From assembly GCA_016716265.1 (NCBI GenBank), contig JADJWQ010000006.1, positions 1,763,501-1,827,500 on the forward strand: a stretch of DNA of 64,000 bases, read 5' to 3'. The notes under the pieces were generated by a model. The model saw only the letters and a list, made by a program, of their open reading frames with translations, made no database searches and was not told where the DNA came from. The position numbers and the translations under genes were made by a program. The stretch is from Planctomycetota bacterium (GTDB taxonomy: Bacteria; Planctomycetota; UBA1135; UBA2386). Shown in pieces: positions 24,582 to 32,450 of this stretch; within the stretch, counting starts at the first letter, position 1; the number at the start of each line of letters is the position of its first letter.

Positions 24582-25868
24582 TCATCCGCCGAGTGACCAG
24601 CGGACGAAATCCGGTGCGGGCTCGGGCGGCGCCGCCGCCACCAGCGCCAGGCTCGCCTCCGGCGGCAATGGCAGAGGACCGTCGCCGGCCGTTTCGCGCA
24701 GGAGCGCGTGATTGCGCTGCGCGAAGCAGTGCTGGCGCGGCGCGCCCATCGCGCCGAGCAGCCGACTCCAGATCGCATCGAGCGGCTCGTCGACGATCGA
24801 GCCGAACGACAGCGGCACGAAGTCGCAGGGCTGTACCGTACCGGTCGAGTCGACGAAGACGTGCCGCGTACCCGCGCTGCATCCGAACAGCTCCGGGCTC
24901 TCGAGCTGGTTGAAGGCGCACACCTTGGGCAGGCGCCGCGCCCGGTTGGTACGCATGTGGAAGCGCCGCAGCTCCGCGATGTGCACGGGCTCGAGCAGCG
25001 CGTCCGTGGTGGCGTGGAACAGGCGACCACAGGGCATCGGCTCGATCAGTCGCAGCTCGTGCACGCCGAGCTGCCGGCCGAGCTCGTGCAGTGCGACGTG
25101 CACACCGGCATCGACGAAGCCTCGCTCGGCGACCGCATTGACGCACGTGTAGAGCCCGGCCGCCTGCGCGGTGCGCAGCGCGGCGACCGCGACCGCGAAC
25201 GCGTCGGCGCGGCCACGGCGGGCGGCGACGACGTCCGCGTCGGGGTGGTCGAGGCTGACGCCGACGGCCCACAGCCCGGCCGCGGCCAGCGAGCGCGCGC
25301 GCTCCGGTGACAACCCGAGCCCCGACGTGAACAGGATCGCCTCGCCGCCGCCGGACCGGACGCGACCGATCAGCTCCTCGAGGTCGTCGCGCAGGAGCGG
25401 CTCGCCGCCGGTCAAACCGAACACGCTGGCGCCGAGCCCGTGCAGCTCGTCGATCACCCGCAGCCAGGTCCGGGTGTCGAGCTCACCGCCGGGCCGCCCC
25501 TTCGCGCTGCAGTGCCAGCAGCTCTGCTCGCAGCGACTGGTCAATGCGAGGTAAGCGGACACCGGGCTGAAGCGGCGCGGCGCAAGCAGGTTCTCGAACA
25601 TGCGATCGTACGCACGCGACGGGAACGGCGGCAGGAACGTGTTCAGCACGTAGCGCCCGCCGTGCCGCGTGATGTGCTCGCCGCCCAGCCAACGGCGCGC
25701 GGCTCGCAATGCGGACAGCCGGGACCAGAGTCCGCCACCGAGCTGGGCGCGCGGTCCGGCGGTCGCGCGGCCGCGGCGGCGGAGCTCGCGAAACGTCCGT
25801 CGCGGCACGCGCGTGAGGTCAGCTCGTGCACACAGTCGCAGGAAGGTCAGATCGGTGCGCAGACTCAT
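24582..25868 (-). CDS. Radical SAM protein with SPASM-like C-terminus
   Basis: 428 residues. The 4Fe-4S motif CEQSCWHC (C-x3-C-x2-C) lies near residues 113-120, preceded by SAYLALTSR and followed by FGLTGGEPLLR, the GGE motif that contacts SAM. The C-terminal third has more cysteines (VCAFNQLESPELFGCSAG; GTVQPCDF) as in SPASM/twitch proteins that bind auxiliary clusters and recognise peptides or other large substrates. An N-terminal extension of ~100 residues precedes the barrel. The ATG lies 2 nt after the stop of a SAM methyltransferase gene, so the two are co-translated. No precursor peptide is evident beside them. Substrate unknown. Confidence 0.9.
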   Translation of the reverse strand: MSLRTDLTFLRLCARADLTRVPRRTFRELRRRGRATAGPRAQLGGGLWSRLSALRAARRWLGGEHITRHGGRYVLNTFLPPFPSRAYDRMFENLLAPRRFSPVSAYLALTSRCEQSCWHCSAKGRPGGELDTRTWLRVIDELHGLGASVFGLTGGEPLLRDDLEELIGRVRSGGGEAILFTSGLGLSPERARSLAAAGLWAVGVSLDHPDADVVAARRGRADAFAVAVAALRTAQAAGLYTCVNAVAERGFVDAGVHVALHELGRQLGVHELRLIEPMPCGRLFHATTDALLEPVHIAELRRFHMRTNRARRLPKVCAFNQLESPELFGCSAGTRHVFVDSTGTVQPCDFVPLSFGSIVDEPLDAIWSRLLGAMGAPRQHCFAQRNHALLRETAGDGPLPLPPEASLALVAAAPPEPAPDFVRWSLGG

Positions 25869-25870
25869 GG

Positions 25871-26749
25871 TCACCCCCCTACTCGATGGGGCGCAGCGGC
25901 GATCGCCATGACGTAGCGGTGCTCGAGCGGCTCGGTCCGCGCGCACAGGTGGGCGCGGAACGTGTCGCGCACCGGGCCCGGCTCGCGCAACGGCAGCACG
26001 CCGTCGAAGCCGGCGAGCACGCCGGTCGTCTCGAGCCAGTCGGCCAGCGGCCGGCCGTCGTCGGGGGGGCGGATCGGCACCGCACCGGCGTCGACGTGGA
26101 CCGCCGTGAAGCCAGCGGCGCGCAGCCAGCCGGCGGTGCGCGCGGCACTGCGCGGGAAACGTGGCCACAGCGCGAGGCGGACGGCACCGGGATGCTCCCG
26201 CATCGTCGCGACGAACGCTCCGAACACACCGGGTAGCGTGTCGAGTCGATTGACGACGAACGCGAGGATGCCCCCGGGGCCCAGCGCGCGCGCCGCGGCG
26301 TGGATCAGCGCGACCGGCCGCGAGTAGCCGATCGCCCAGGCCGACGCGACGAGCGCGACGCTCCGGCCGGGCAGCGTGCGAAGCACCTCGAGCATGTCCG
26401 CACGGCGCCAGTCGACGTGCGCAGTGACGCGCTCCTGCGCCCGCGCCAACATCGCGGCCGACACGTCGACCGCGATCAGCGAGCGATCGGGATGGCGGGA
26501 GGCGAGCCACGACGTCGCGTAGCCGGTGCCGCAGCCGAGGTCGACGATCGAGCCGCGCGGCAGCGTCTCGGGCAGCCGCTCGAGCAGCGCGTCGGTGACG
26601 CCGCGCAGATGCCGCTGCCAGCTCTCGTCGTAGTGCGCGGCGATCGCGTCGTAGGACGAACCGACCTGCGCAGGGCCGAGCCAGCGCCCGCGCAGCGCGT
26701 GGCCGGCCATCCGCACGTTCAGCCACAGCCGTCGCGCGATGCCGCTCAT
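25871..26749 (-). CDS. Class I SAM-dependent methyltransferase, coupled to radical SAM gene
   Basis: 292 residues. YDAIAAHYDESWQRHL opens the UbiE-like fold and SAM motif I VDLGCGTGYATSW is near residue 66. Motif II-like ALVASAWAIGYSRPVAL and ALGPGGILAFVVNRLDTL follow. A C-terminal ~90 residues are particular to this protein. It methylates an unknown small molecule or lipid. Two nucleotides separate its stop from the radical SAM start. The pair looks like a dedicated two-enzyme modification unit. Confidence 0.88.
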   Translation of the reverse strand: MSGIARRLWLNVRMAGHALRGRWLGPAQVGSSYDAIAAHYDESWQRHLRGVTDALLERLPETLPRGSIVDLGCGTGYATSWLASRHPDRSLIAVDVSAAMLARAQERVTAHVDWRRADMLEVLRTLPGRSVALVASAWAIGYSRPVALIHAAARALGPGGILAFVVNRLDTLPGVFGAFVATMREHPGAVRLALWPRFPRSAARTAGWLRAAGFTAVHVDAGAVPIRPPDDGRPLADWLETTGVLAGFDGVLPLREPGPVRDTFRAHLCARTEPLEHRYVMAIAAAPHRVGG

Positions 26750-26848
26750 CGGACCTGCTCCGCCGTCGCCATGCCATCGTAGCGCCGCTCGACCGGGGCG
26801 TGCTGCGGGCGGACCGACCGCGGCGAGCCGGTGCTCGGCGGCGCCCCG

Positions 26849-26885
26849 GGAGGCAGGGTCACCGGAGGCAGGGTCACGGGAGGCG
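26849..26885. repeat. 15-bp tandem repeat, 2.5 units
   Basis: GGAGGCAGGGTCACC at 26849-26863 is followed by GGAGGCAGGGTCACG at 26864-26878 and then GGAGGCG. It lies in the 209-bp gap between the methyltransferase and the ZU5-like lipoprotein. The 15-mer GGGTCACGGGAGGCG at 26871-26885 also occurs in the left arm of the palindromic repeat (399-413), which may be chance or a remnant. Confidence 0.7.
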
Positions 26886-26958
26886 TGACGGCGGTCGGCG
26901 GGCGCGCTACACCAGGGTCGCCTCTCCGCGCCCGTCCCGCCACCAGCCGGAGCCCCTC

Positions 26959-28089
26959 ATGCGCCGCGTGCGCCGTCTGCCCTATCTCGCGTTCGTCTCC
27001 ACCGCGCTGCTGTCGACCGCCTGTGGCAGCGGCGGCGGCGCCCCGCTCGGCGCAGGCAGCGTCGATCGCAGCGGCGGTACTCTCGCGATCGACTCCGGCC
27101 CGCTCGCCGGAGCCCTGCTCGCCGTGCCGCCGGGCGCGCTGCAGAGCCCGGCCACGCTGTCGATCCGGGCGGCGACCGGTCCGCTGCCGGAGCTCGGCCT
27201 GCGGTTCGAAGCCGTCGGACCGGCGGTCGCGTTCGGGCCGGCTGCGGTCGCCCTGCTGCGCGCAGTCGAGGTCCAGGTGCCGATCGCTCTCGATTCGCCG
27301 GCGCTGCGGCGCGCCGGTGGGCCGACGCTCGGCGACGTCCGGCTGCTCGTCTGGCCAGGGGACCGGAGCGCCTTCGACACGTTCGCCCCGACCCGCCTGG
27401 ATCGCGACCGCGGCCGGGCCCGCACGAGCGTCGACCGGTTGACGAACGTCGTGGCGGTCGCCGAGATCCTCGATCCCGCGGCCGACATCGACGCGTGGCT
27501 GCCGCTGCTCGACGACACGGCGCTCGGGTTCGACGACGGCACCGAGCTGCGCATCGACGTCGTCAGCGACGAGCCGAACCTCCCGCGCGAGATCGCGCGG
27601 CTGACCTGGCAGGTGGACGACCCCGTGCGCGGTTACACGCTCGACGGCAGCTACTGGCGACGCGACGAATCCGGCGCCACGCTGTACGAGGGGCGCTTCG
27701 ATCTGGACGCCGACGTCCAGGAGCTGGCGGTCGCACCGCTCCGGCTCGCCGCCCAACGGGTGCGCTGCGGCCCCGGATCGCTGCGGCTGCAGCGGCTCGA
27801 CTACGCGCTCTACCTCCGCTTCGGCGCGACGGCACCGAGCAGCTGGGGCTCGACCGATCTGACGGTCACGGTCGACTACGTCCCGGAGCTCGAGACGCCG
27901 CTGCGGCACTTCCGCGACGTGCTGCGTCTGACGATCGTCGCCGACTACGACCAGGGCGCGAATCGCATCGAGCAGCGACTGTGGCTGGGCCGCGGCGTCG
28001 GTGTCGTCGCATTCGAGTTCCCGCACCGCGGCGTGGCCGGCCGGCTGGTGGGCGGCCGGGTCGGGGGCGTCCCGCTCTGGGGTGAGTGA
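26959..28089 (+). CDS. Lipoprotein with ZU5-like N-terminal domain
   Basis: 376 residues from ATG 26959. The signal peptide MRRVRRLPYLAFVSTALLST ends in a lipobox ACGSGGG, giving a lipidated Cys near residue 22. Residues ~35-100 resemble a ZU5-type beta domain (GTLAIDSGPLAGALLAVPPGAL, then PATLSIRAA), as in many bacterial surface lipoproteins. The C-terminal ~200 residues are a further beta-rich region of unknown family. Probably cell-surface or periplasmic; no catalytic signature. Convergent with the ferritin-like gene 29 bp away. Confidence 0.82.
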   Translation: MRRVRRLPYLAFVSTALLSTACGSGGGAPLGAGSVDRSGGTLAIDSGPLAGALLAVPPGALQSPATLSIRAATGPLPELGLRFEAVGPAVAFGPAAVALLRAVEVQVPIALDSPALRRAGGPTLGDVRLLVWPGDRSAFDTFAPTRLDRDRGRARTSVDRLTNVVAVAEILDPAADIDAWLPLLDDTALGFDDGTELRIDVVSDEPNLPREIARLTWQVDDPVRGYTLDGSYWRRDESGATLYEGRFDLDADVQELAVAPLRLAAQRVRCGPGSLRLQRLDYALYLRFGATAPSSWGSTDLTVTVDYVPELETPLRHFRDVLRLTIVADYDQGANRIEQRLWLGRGVGVVAFEFPHRGVAGRLVGGRVGGVPLWGE

Positions 28090-28118
28090 CGCCGCGGGCC
28101 GGCGCTCACGCGCCGTCG

Positions 28119-28640
28119 CTACAGGGCGGGCAGGTCGTCCTCGTCCTCTTCCCACTGCACGTCTGCGCCGGGCGGTAGCTTCGCGATCGCCTCGCGCACC
28201 ATGCGGACGTGCTCGGTCTCCTCGTCGCGCAGCTCGACGAACAGCGCGCGGATCTCGGGATCGGTCACGTACGGCAGGGCATCGGCGTAGAACGCGTGCG
28301 CCTTCTGCTCGGCGGCCAGCGCCACCTCGAACGCCTGCAGCGTCGACATGTTGGAGCGCGGCGCGCCCTGCTCCGGAGCCTCGACGTCGAACAGGTCGTC
28401 GCGCGACACCCGCATCGGCGCGTCGCCGAACTTCGCCTTGCGACGCGCCGCCAGCTCACGGCCATGCTTCGCCTCGTTCTCCGCCATCGAGGCGAACACG
28501 CTGGCGGCATCGCCGGTGAAACGATGACCGAGCTGGGCGGCGAACATCCGGTAGCGGTCGTAGGCCTCCGCCTCGATCAAGGTCGCGAGGTCGAGGGCGT
28601 CCATCAGATCGAGGCGGGCGAAGTCGAGGCGTGTGGACAT
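28119..28640 (-). CDS. Ferritin-like / rubrerythrin-type di-iron protein
   Basis: 173 residues forming a four-helix bundle with two E-x-x-H-type helix pairs: LIEAEAYDRYRMFA, MAENEAKHGREL, VALAAEQKAHAFYADAL and LRDEETEHVRMV. These Glu/His positions bind a di-iron centre, as in the rubrerythrin ferritin-like domain. The rubredoxin domain of classical rubrerythrin is absent. Likely role is peroxide or iron handling in the cytosol, in keeping with the peroxiredoxin and selenoprotein elsewhere in the window. The C-terminus is acidic. Confidence 0.88.
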   Translation of the reverse strand: MSTRLDFARLDLMDALDLATLIEAEAYDRYRMFAAQLGHRFTGDAASVFASMAENEAKHGRELAARRKAKFGDAPMRVSRDDLFDVEAPEQGAPRSNMSTLQAFEVALAAEQKAHAFYADALPYVTDPEIRALFVELRDEETEHVRMVREAIAKLPPGADVQWEEDEDDLPAL

Positions 28641-28778
28641 GGCGGGTCGGGGACCGGTTCGTGCGAATCCCTGACTTTATCGCGCGGCCCCGCGGATCCC
28701 GACGGGACGTCCGATTCCCACCCCATCTCGCCGCCCGCCGACTCCTACCCGGCGACGTCGTGTGCTTCGATACGCGGC

Positions 28779-30773
28779 ATGCTCACGCCCTGCGACACCA
28801 CGCCGGCCCTCTTCGCACGCGTCGCCGTGATCGCGCTGGCCCTGCTCACCGCGGCCGCCGGGCTGCGCGGGCAGGACGCCGCCGCGGCCGGACGCCGCCC
28901 CAACATCCTGCTGTGCGTCGCCGACGACTGGGGTTGGCCGCACGCGGGAGCGCTCGGCGACGAGGTGGTCGCGACGCCGACCTTCGACCGGCTGGCCCGC
29001 GAGGGCGTGCTGTTCGAGCGCGCGTTCGTATCGAGCCCGTCCTGCACGCCGAGTCGCAATGCGATCCTGACCGGCCAGCAGTTCTACCGGCTCGGGGAGG
29101 GCGCCAACCTGCACAGCACGCTGGACGTCGCGCAACCGAACTTCATGATGCTGCTGCGCGACGCCGGCTACCGCATCGGACATTGGCGAAAGGCCTGGGG
29201 GCCCGGTGACTTCCGCGCCGCAGGCTACACCGAGGACCCGTGTGGCCCGGCCAGCACGTTCGAGGCGTTCCTCGCCGGGCAGGACCCGGCGCAGCCGTTC
29301 TGCTTCTGGTTCGGCACGTCCGATCCACACCGCGGCTACGAACGCGGCAGCGGTGTGCGGAGCGGCATCGACGCGGCGCGGATCCGGGTTCCCGGCTTCC
29401 TGCCCGATTGCGATGACGTGCGCAGCGACATCGCCGACTACTACTTCGAGGTCCAGCGCTGGGATCGCGACGTCGGCGGGGCGGTCGAGCTGCTCGCGGA
29501 GCGCGGCCTGCTCGACGACACGATCGTCGTGATGACCGGCGACAACGGGATACCGTTCCCGCGCTGCAAAGGCAATCTGTACGATTGGGGCACACGCGTG
29601 CCGCTGGCGATCCGCTGGGGCGGCTGCTTCGAACCGGGCCGCTCGTCGCGCGCGTTCGTGTCGTTCACGGACTTCGCACCGACGTTCCTCGCGGCCGCCG
29701 GCGTCGCCCTGCCCGGCGCGATGACGGGCCGGAGCCTGCTGCCGCTGCTCGACGGTTCGAGCGACGGCGCCGACCGCGACTTCGTCGTCTGCGGCCGGGA
29801 GCGCCACACGCCTGCCCAGCGGATCCCATCGCTCGCCGGCTACCCCGCGCGCGCGATCCGCACCGACCGGTGGCTCCTGATCGTCAACGAGGCACCGGAG
29901 CGCTGGCCGGCCGGCGTGCCGCAGGGCGCGACGCATCCGATGAACGTGCACCCCGATTGTGACGACGGGCCGACGAAGCGCTTCGTCGTCGACCACCGGG
30001 ACGACCCGGCGGTCGCCCGGTTCTACCGGCTGTGCTTCGCGAGGCGTCCACGGTTCGAGCTCTACGATTGCGAGGCCGATCCCGATCAGCTCGTGAACCT
30101 CGCCGCCGGTCCCGACGCCGACCGCGCACGTGGCGTATTGGACGAGCTGCAGCGACGATTGACCGACTACCTGCAAGCCACCGGCGATCCGCGCCAGCTC
30201 GGCGACCCGGCCCCGTTCGACGGGTTTCCGTACCGGGCCGGCTACCTGCAGAAGCGGCTCGACGCGTGGCGCGAGCAGCACCCGGAAGCCTCCCCGGATC
30301 CACGGTTCCGGGCGCCGTCACCCGGTGAAATCCTCGCGCTCGACTTCGGCTGGCGATTCGGTAGCGACCGTTACGCGACGCGGGAGGAGTTCGAGAAGGC
30401 CGTCGTCGCCGAGAACGAGAGGGACCGCCCCGACGACGTGGCCAATGCGCGAAGGCAATTGGCGCTGCGACTCTGCGACTCCCGGCGTTGCTACGTCCTC
30501 TACCGGGGTCTGGACGCCGCGCACGCGGAGTACGAGACGAAGGTGCTGCTGATCGACACCGCACAATCCGGCGGGATCACTGTCGGCGAGCTCCTGTGGC
30601 AACTCGGTGAGGCGTCGCACGCCGACCTGGCCGGTGCGGACCACTCGCATCCCGAGGTCCTGCTCCGCCATGCACTCGAGGACGTCCGGGAGTCGTTCCG
30701 TTCGCAGCCAGGGCTCCCCGCGCGGATCCGAGACCCGGCGCTGCCGATCTTCGAGCTTCGCTGCGGCAGCTGA
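28779..30773 (+). CDS. Type I sulfatase (formylglycine-dependent) with a novel C-terminal extension
   Basis: 664 residues. Signal peptide ending near LRGQ-DAAAAG, then RRPNILLCVADDWGWPHAGA (metal-binding Asp pair), the modification motif SCTPSRNAILTG (Cys near residue 89, C-x-P-S-R) and VVMTGDNGIPFPRCKGNLYD. It hydrolyses sulfate esters, probably of a polysaccharide, in the periplasm or outside after Cys-to-formylglycine conversion. Usual sulfatases of this branch end near residue 470-480. Here about 170 further residues (from PFDGFPYRAGYLQKRLDAWR on) form an extra domain I do not recognise. No FGE or anSME maturase is adjacent. Confidence 0.93.
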   Translation: MLTPCDTTPALFARVAVIALALLTAAAGLRGQDAAAAGRRPNILLCVADDWGWPHAGALGDEVVATPTFDRLAREGVLFERAFVSSPSCTPSRNAILTGQQFYRLGEGANLHSTLDVAQPNFMMLLRDAGYRIGHWRKAWGPGDFRAAGYTEDPCGPASTFEAFLAGQDPAQPFCFWFGTSDPHRGYERGSGVRSGIDAARIRVPGFLPDCDDVRSDIADYYFEVQRWDRDVGGAVELLAERGLLDDTIVVMTGDNGIPFPRCKGNLYDWGTRVPLAIRWGGCFEPGRSSRAFVSFTDFAPTFLAAAGVALPGAMTGRSLLPLLDGSSDGADRDFVVCGRERHTPAQRIPSLAGYPARAIRTDRWLLIVNEAPERWPAGVPQGATHPMNVHPDCDDGPTKRFVVDHRDDPAVARFYRLCFARRPRFELYDCEADPDQLVNLAAGPDADRARGVLDELQRRLTDYLQATGDPRQLGDPAPFDGFPYRAGYLQKRLDAWREQHPEASPDPRFRAPSPGEILALDFGWRFGSDRYATREEFEKAVVAENERDRPDDVANARRQLALRLCDSRRCYVLYRGLDAAHAEYETKVLLIDTAQSGGITVGELLWQLGEASHADLAGADHSHPEVLLRHALEDVRESFRSQPGLPARIRDPALPIFELRCGS

Positions 30774-30814
30774 ACGCACCGCGACGCGCGCAGGTCGCTC
30801 AGCGGTCCGGCGGC

Positions 30815-31375
30815 TCACGACGACACCCGTGGTCGCAAGCGCTCCACCGTGACCCGCCATGATCGGCCCCAGCCCCAACTGGTCCGGCCGTCGACCAGCC
30901 GTTCGGCCACCGCCGCCCCACGTCGTCGGTCCGAGCCAGCGGTCCGGCCACGGTTCGTCGCCATCATGATTCGGACTCCTCTCGTGACGGCACCACGCCT
31001 GGTTCCGCTGCTGGCTCTCCGACCGGCCTCCGCGATGGCCCAGCTACCGACACCGACGGTCACGAGCGTGAACGGGATCATTACACGGACGACTTGGTGA
31101 AGCTCGGCGACCGGGAGCGCGACGGCACTCAGTCCCCCGCAACCCAGCAACGGCCCCGACAGGATCGTCATCCACCCAACGAATTGGCAGACGGTGCGGG
31201 ATCGGCGGGAGCCGCGAGCTGCTCCGCACATGACCACCGCGATCAGCGCACTGAACAGCGAGAGAGGAAGGGACAGGCCGAGGTCTTCGGCTCCCAGTCC
31301 GAAGTGCACCAGCGTGATCCAGCCGTAGAACACACCGACGAAGAACGCGGAGACGCCGCCCGCGATGGCTCGCAT
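30815..31375 (-). CDS. Small multi-pass membrane protein of unknown function
   Basis: 186 residues. The first ~120 form four hydrophobic segments (GVSAFFVGVFYGWITLV; PLSLFSALIAVVMCG; VGWMTILSGPLLGCGGLSAV; VMIPFTLVTVGVGSWAIA). The last ~65 are basic and low in complexity and may be a frame extension rather than folded protein. No family recognised. It sits beside a gene-poor interval and convergent to the sulfatase, 41 bp from its end. Confidence 0.55.
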   Translation of the reverse strand: MRAIAGGVSAFFVGVFYGWITLVHFGLGAEDLGLSLPLSLFSALIAVVMCGAARGSRRSRTVCQFVGWMTILSGPLLGCGGLSAVALPVAELHQVVRVMIPFTLVTVGVGSWAIAEAGRRASSGTRRGAVTRGVRIMMATNRGRTAGSDRRRGAAVAERLVDGRTSWGWGRSWRVTVERLRPRVSS

Positions 31376-31820
31376 ACGCGCCAGTTCCGACTCGGCGACG
31401 GGCCGCAGCTGACCCGCAGGAGGTCGGCACCCGACTCGCCGAGCGGCGGGTCGGGTTCGCTCGCGCAGGATCCGTGCCTGGCCGCCCCGACTCTACTCTC
31501 GGGGAGGTCGGCGTCTGGTAACGGAACTCTCACCGAGTCGACCGCAGAGTCCGGGTCGCGGATTTCGATCGAGGCGAGCGTGCCAACGGGAACATCGGTC
31601 CCGACGCGACGACCGCGCGTAGGAAGCACCGATCAGCTTCCGCGGGTCGCGTGGCGGAGCCATGGCGGGGCCGACCGGTCGCACGTCGCCGATGGGCGGA
31701 CCAGCGGACGGGTGGCGAGGCCGGGATCCGGAATATCGTGCGGGTCGTGAGCGGCCGTCGAGTGCTGCGGGCTCGTCCCGCTCGCCCGCGGATCGGTCAT
31801 GGCCCCGTATGGAGGGTCCG

Positions 31821-31934
31821 CGGTGCGCGGATCTGGAACCCGGTCGAGAACGCAGGCGAATCGGTGAATCCGGCGAGGCGATCGGCCGCTGACCGGAGCT
31901 CGAGGACGCGTGCCGGGCGGCCTCGCCTCCCGTG
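31821..31934. repeat. Dispersed quasi-palindromic repeat, copy 2
   Basis: This 114-bp stretch aligns along its whole length with 422-542. Shared blocks include CGGTGCGCGGAT, CGGTCGAG, GAACGCAGGCGAAT, GGTGAAT, CGGCGAGGC, TCGGCCGCTGACCGG, GCTCGA, GACGCGTGCCGGGCGGCC and TCGCCTCCCGTG. Copy 2 lacks 7 bp near the centre and the perfect 28-nt outer left arm, so it is more degenerate or truncated. It lies about 280 bp from an IS91 transposase fragment. Confidence 0.8.
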
Positions 31935-32211
31935 GCCTGGCCCCCTGGCGCTCGCTCGCGTCCCACCGCGATCGCGCAGGAGGCATAACGCTCACCGAGA
32001 AGCGAGGCACCGTGACTTCCCATCAGGTGGGGCGCAGCCAGGATCGAGGCGTATTGAGTCTTGCCCTGGACCGGTCGGATTGCCGACCTCACCGTCGGCG
32101 AAGCGCACGTGGCGATTCGTCGTCACGCAATGGTTGCGACGCGACCTGGCAGGGATCCGGAGCGCCCCGAGCGCGCGGAACGACTCTCCCCTATTCCGTC
32201 GCCAGACAGCA

Positions 32212-32334
32212 CCGCGGTCGTGGCAACACTGCGCCTGATCGTTCGATCGACGCCAGCGGCTCGACCCCGATCAGCTTCGTGCCGTCCGTCCACGCCCGTT
32301 GGCACCGCCACACCTGCCGGCCGTCGCGGGTCCA
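32212..32334 (-). pseudogene. IS91-family transposase fragment
   Basis: The minus-strand frame reads WTRDGRQVWRCQRAW, then TDGTKLIGVEPLASIERS and VLPRPR. This matches the transposase remnant at about 48307-48432, which reads WTRDGKVVYRFKRPWKDGSQ, then VVFEPLVLIERL and LVPRPR, position for position. About 41 residues remain; no start, zinc finger or catalytic motif is present, and the frame soon stops. It is a relic of an insertion distinct from the one at 47.7-48.9 kb because the residues differ. Confidence 0.6.
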
Positions 32335-32450
32335 GCCCGACCGGTGCCCCCGACCGTCCCTGGGCCACCACGCCGCAGCTGGCCGCGCTCCTCACGGTGC
32401 GCGCCGCTGAGCTGGTGCCGGTGGGGCAGCCATGAGTGAGCGTTCCCGGG

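Larger units (their letters stand above)
31376..32450. other. Gene-poor interval with repeat copy 2 and IS91 debris
   Basis: About 1.07 kb without a convincing intact gene. It contains the second copy of the palindromic repeat (31821-31934) and a fragment of an IS91-family transposase on the minus strand (32212-32334). The other open frames are Arg/Pro-rich and lack any recognisable domain. The interval looks like decayed insertion debris between the small membrane protein and the large membrane-protein pair. Confidence 0.6.

Noticed and set aside
24582..25868. Radical SAM protein as an anaerobic sulfatase-maturating enzyme for the sulfatase at 28779
   Set aside because: The cluster motif and C-terminal Cys pattern do not look like anSME, and the gene is coupled to a methyltransferase instead. 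Proximity is about 3 kb on the other strand.
31376..32450. Short Arg/Pro-rich open frames such as 31633-32010 (minus) and 31651-32238 (plus)
   Set aside because: No start context, domain or composition typical of coding DNA here; they run through the repeat element.
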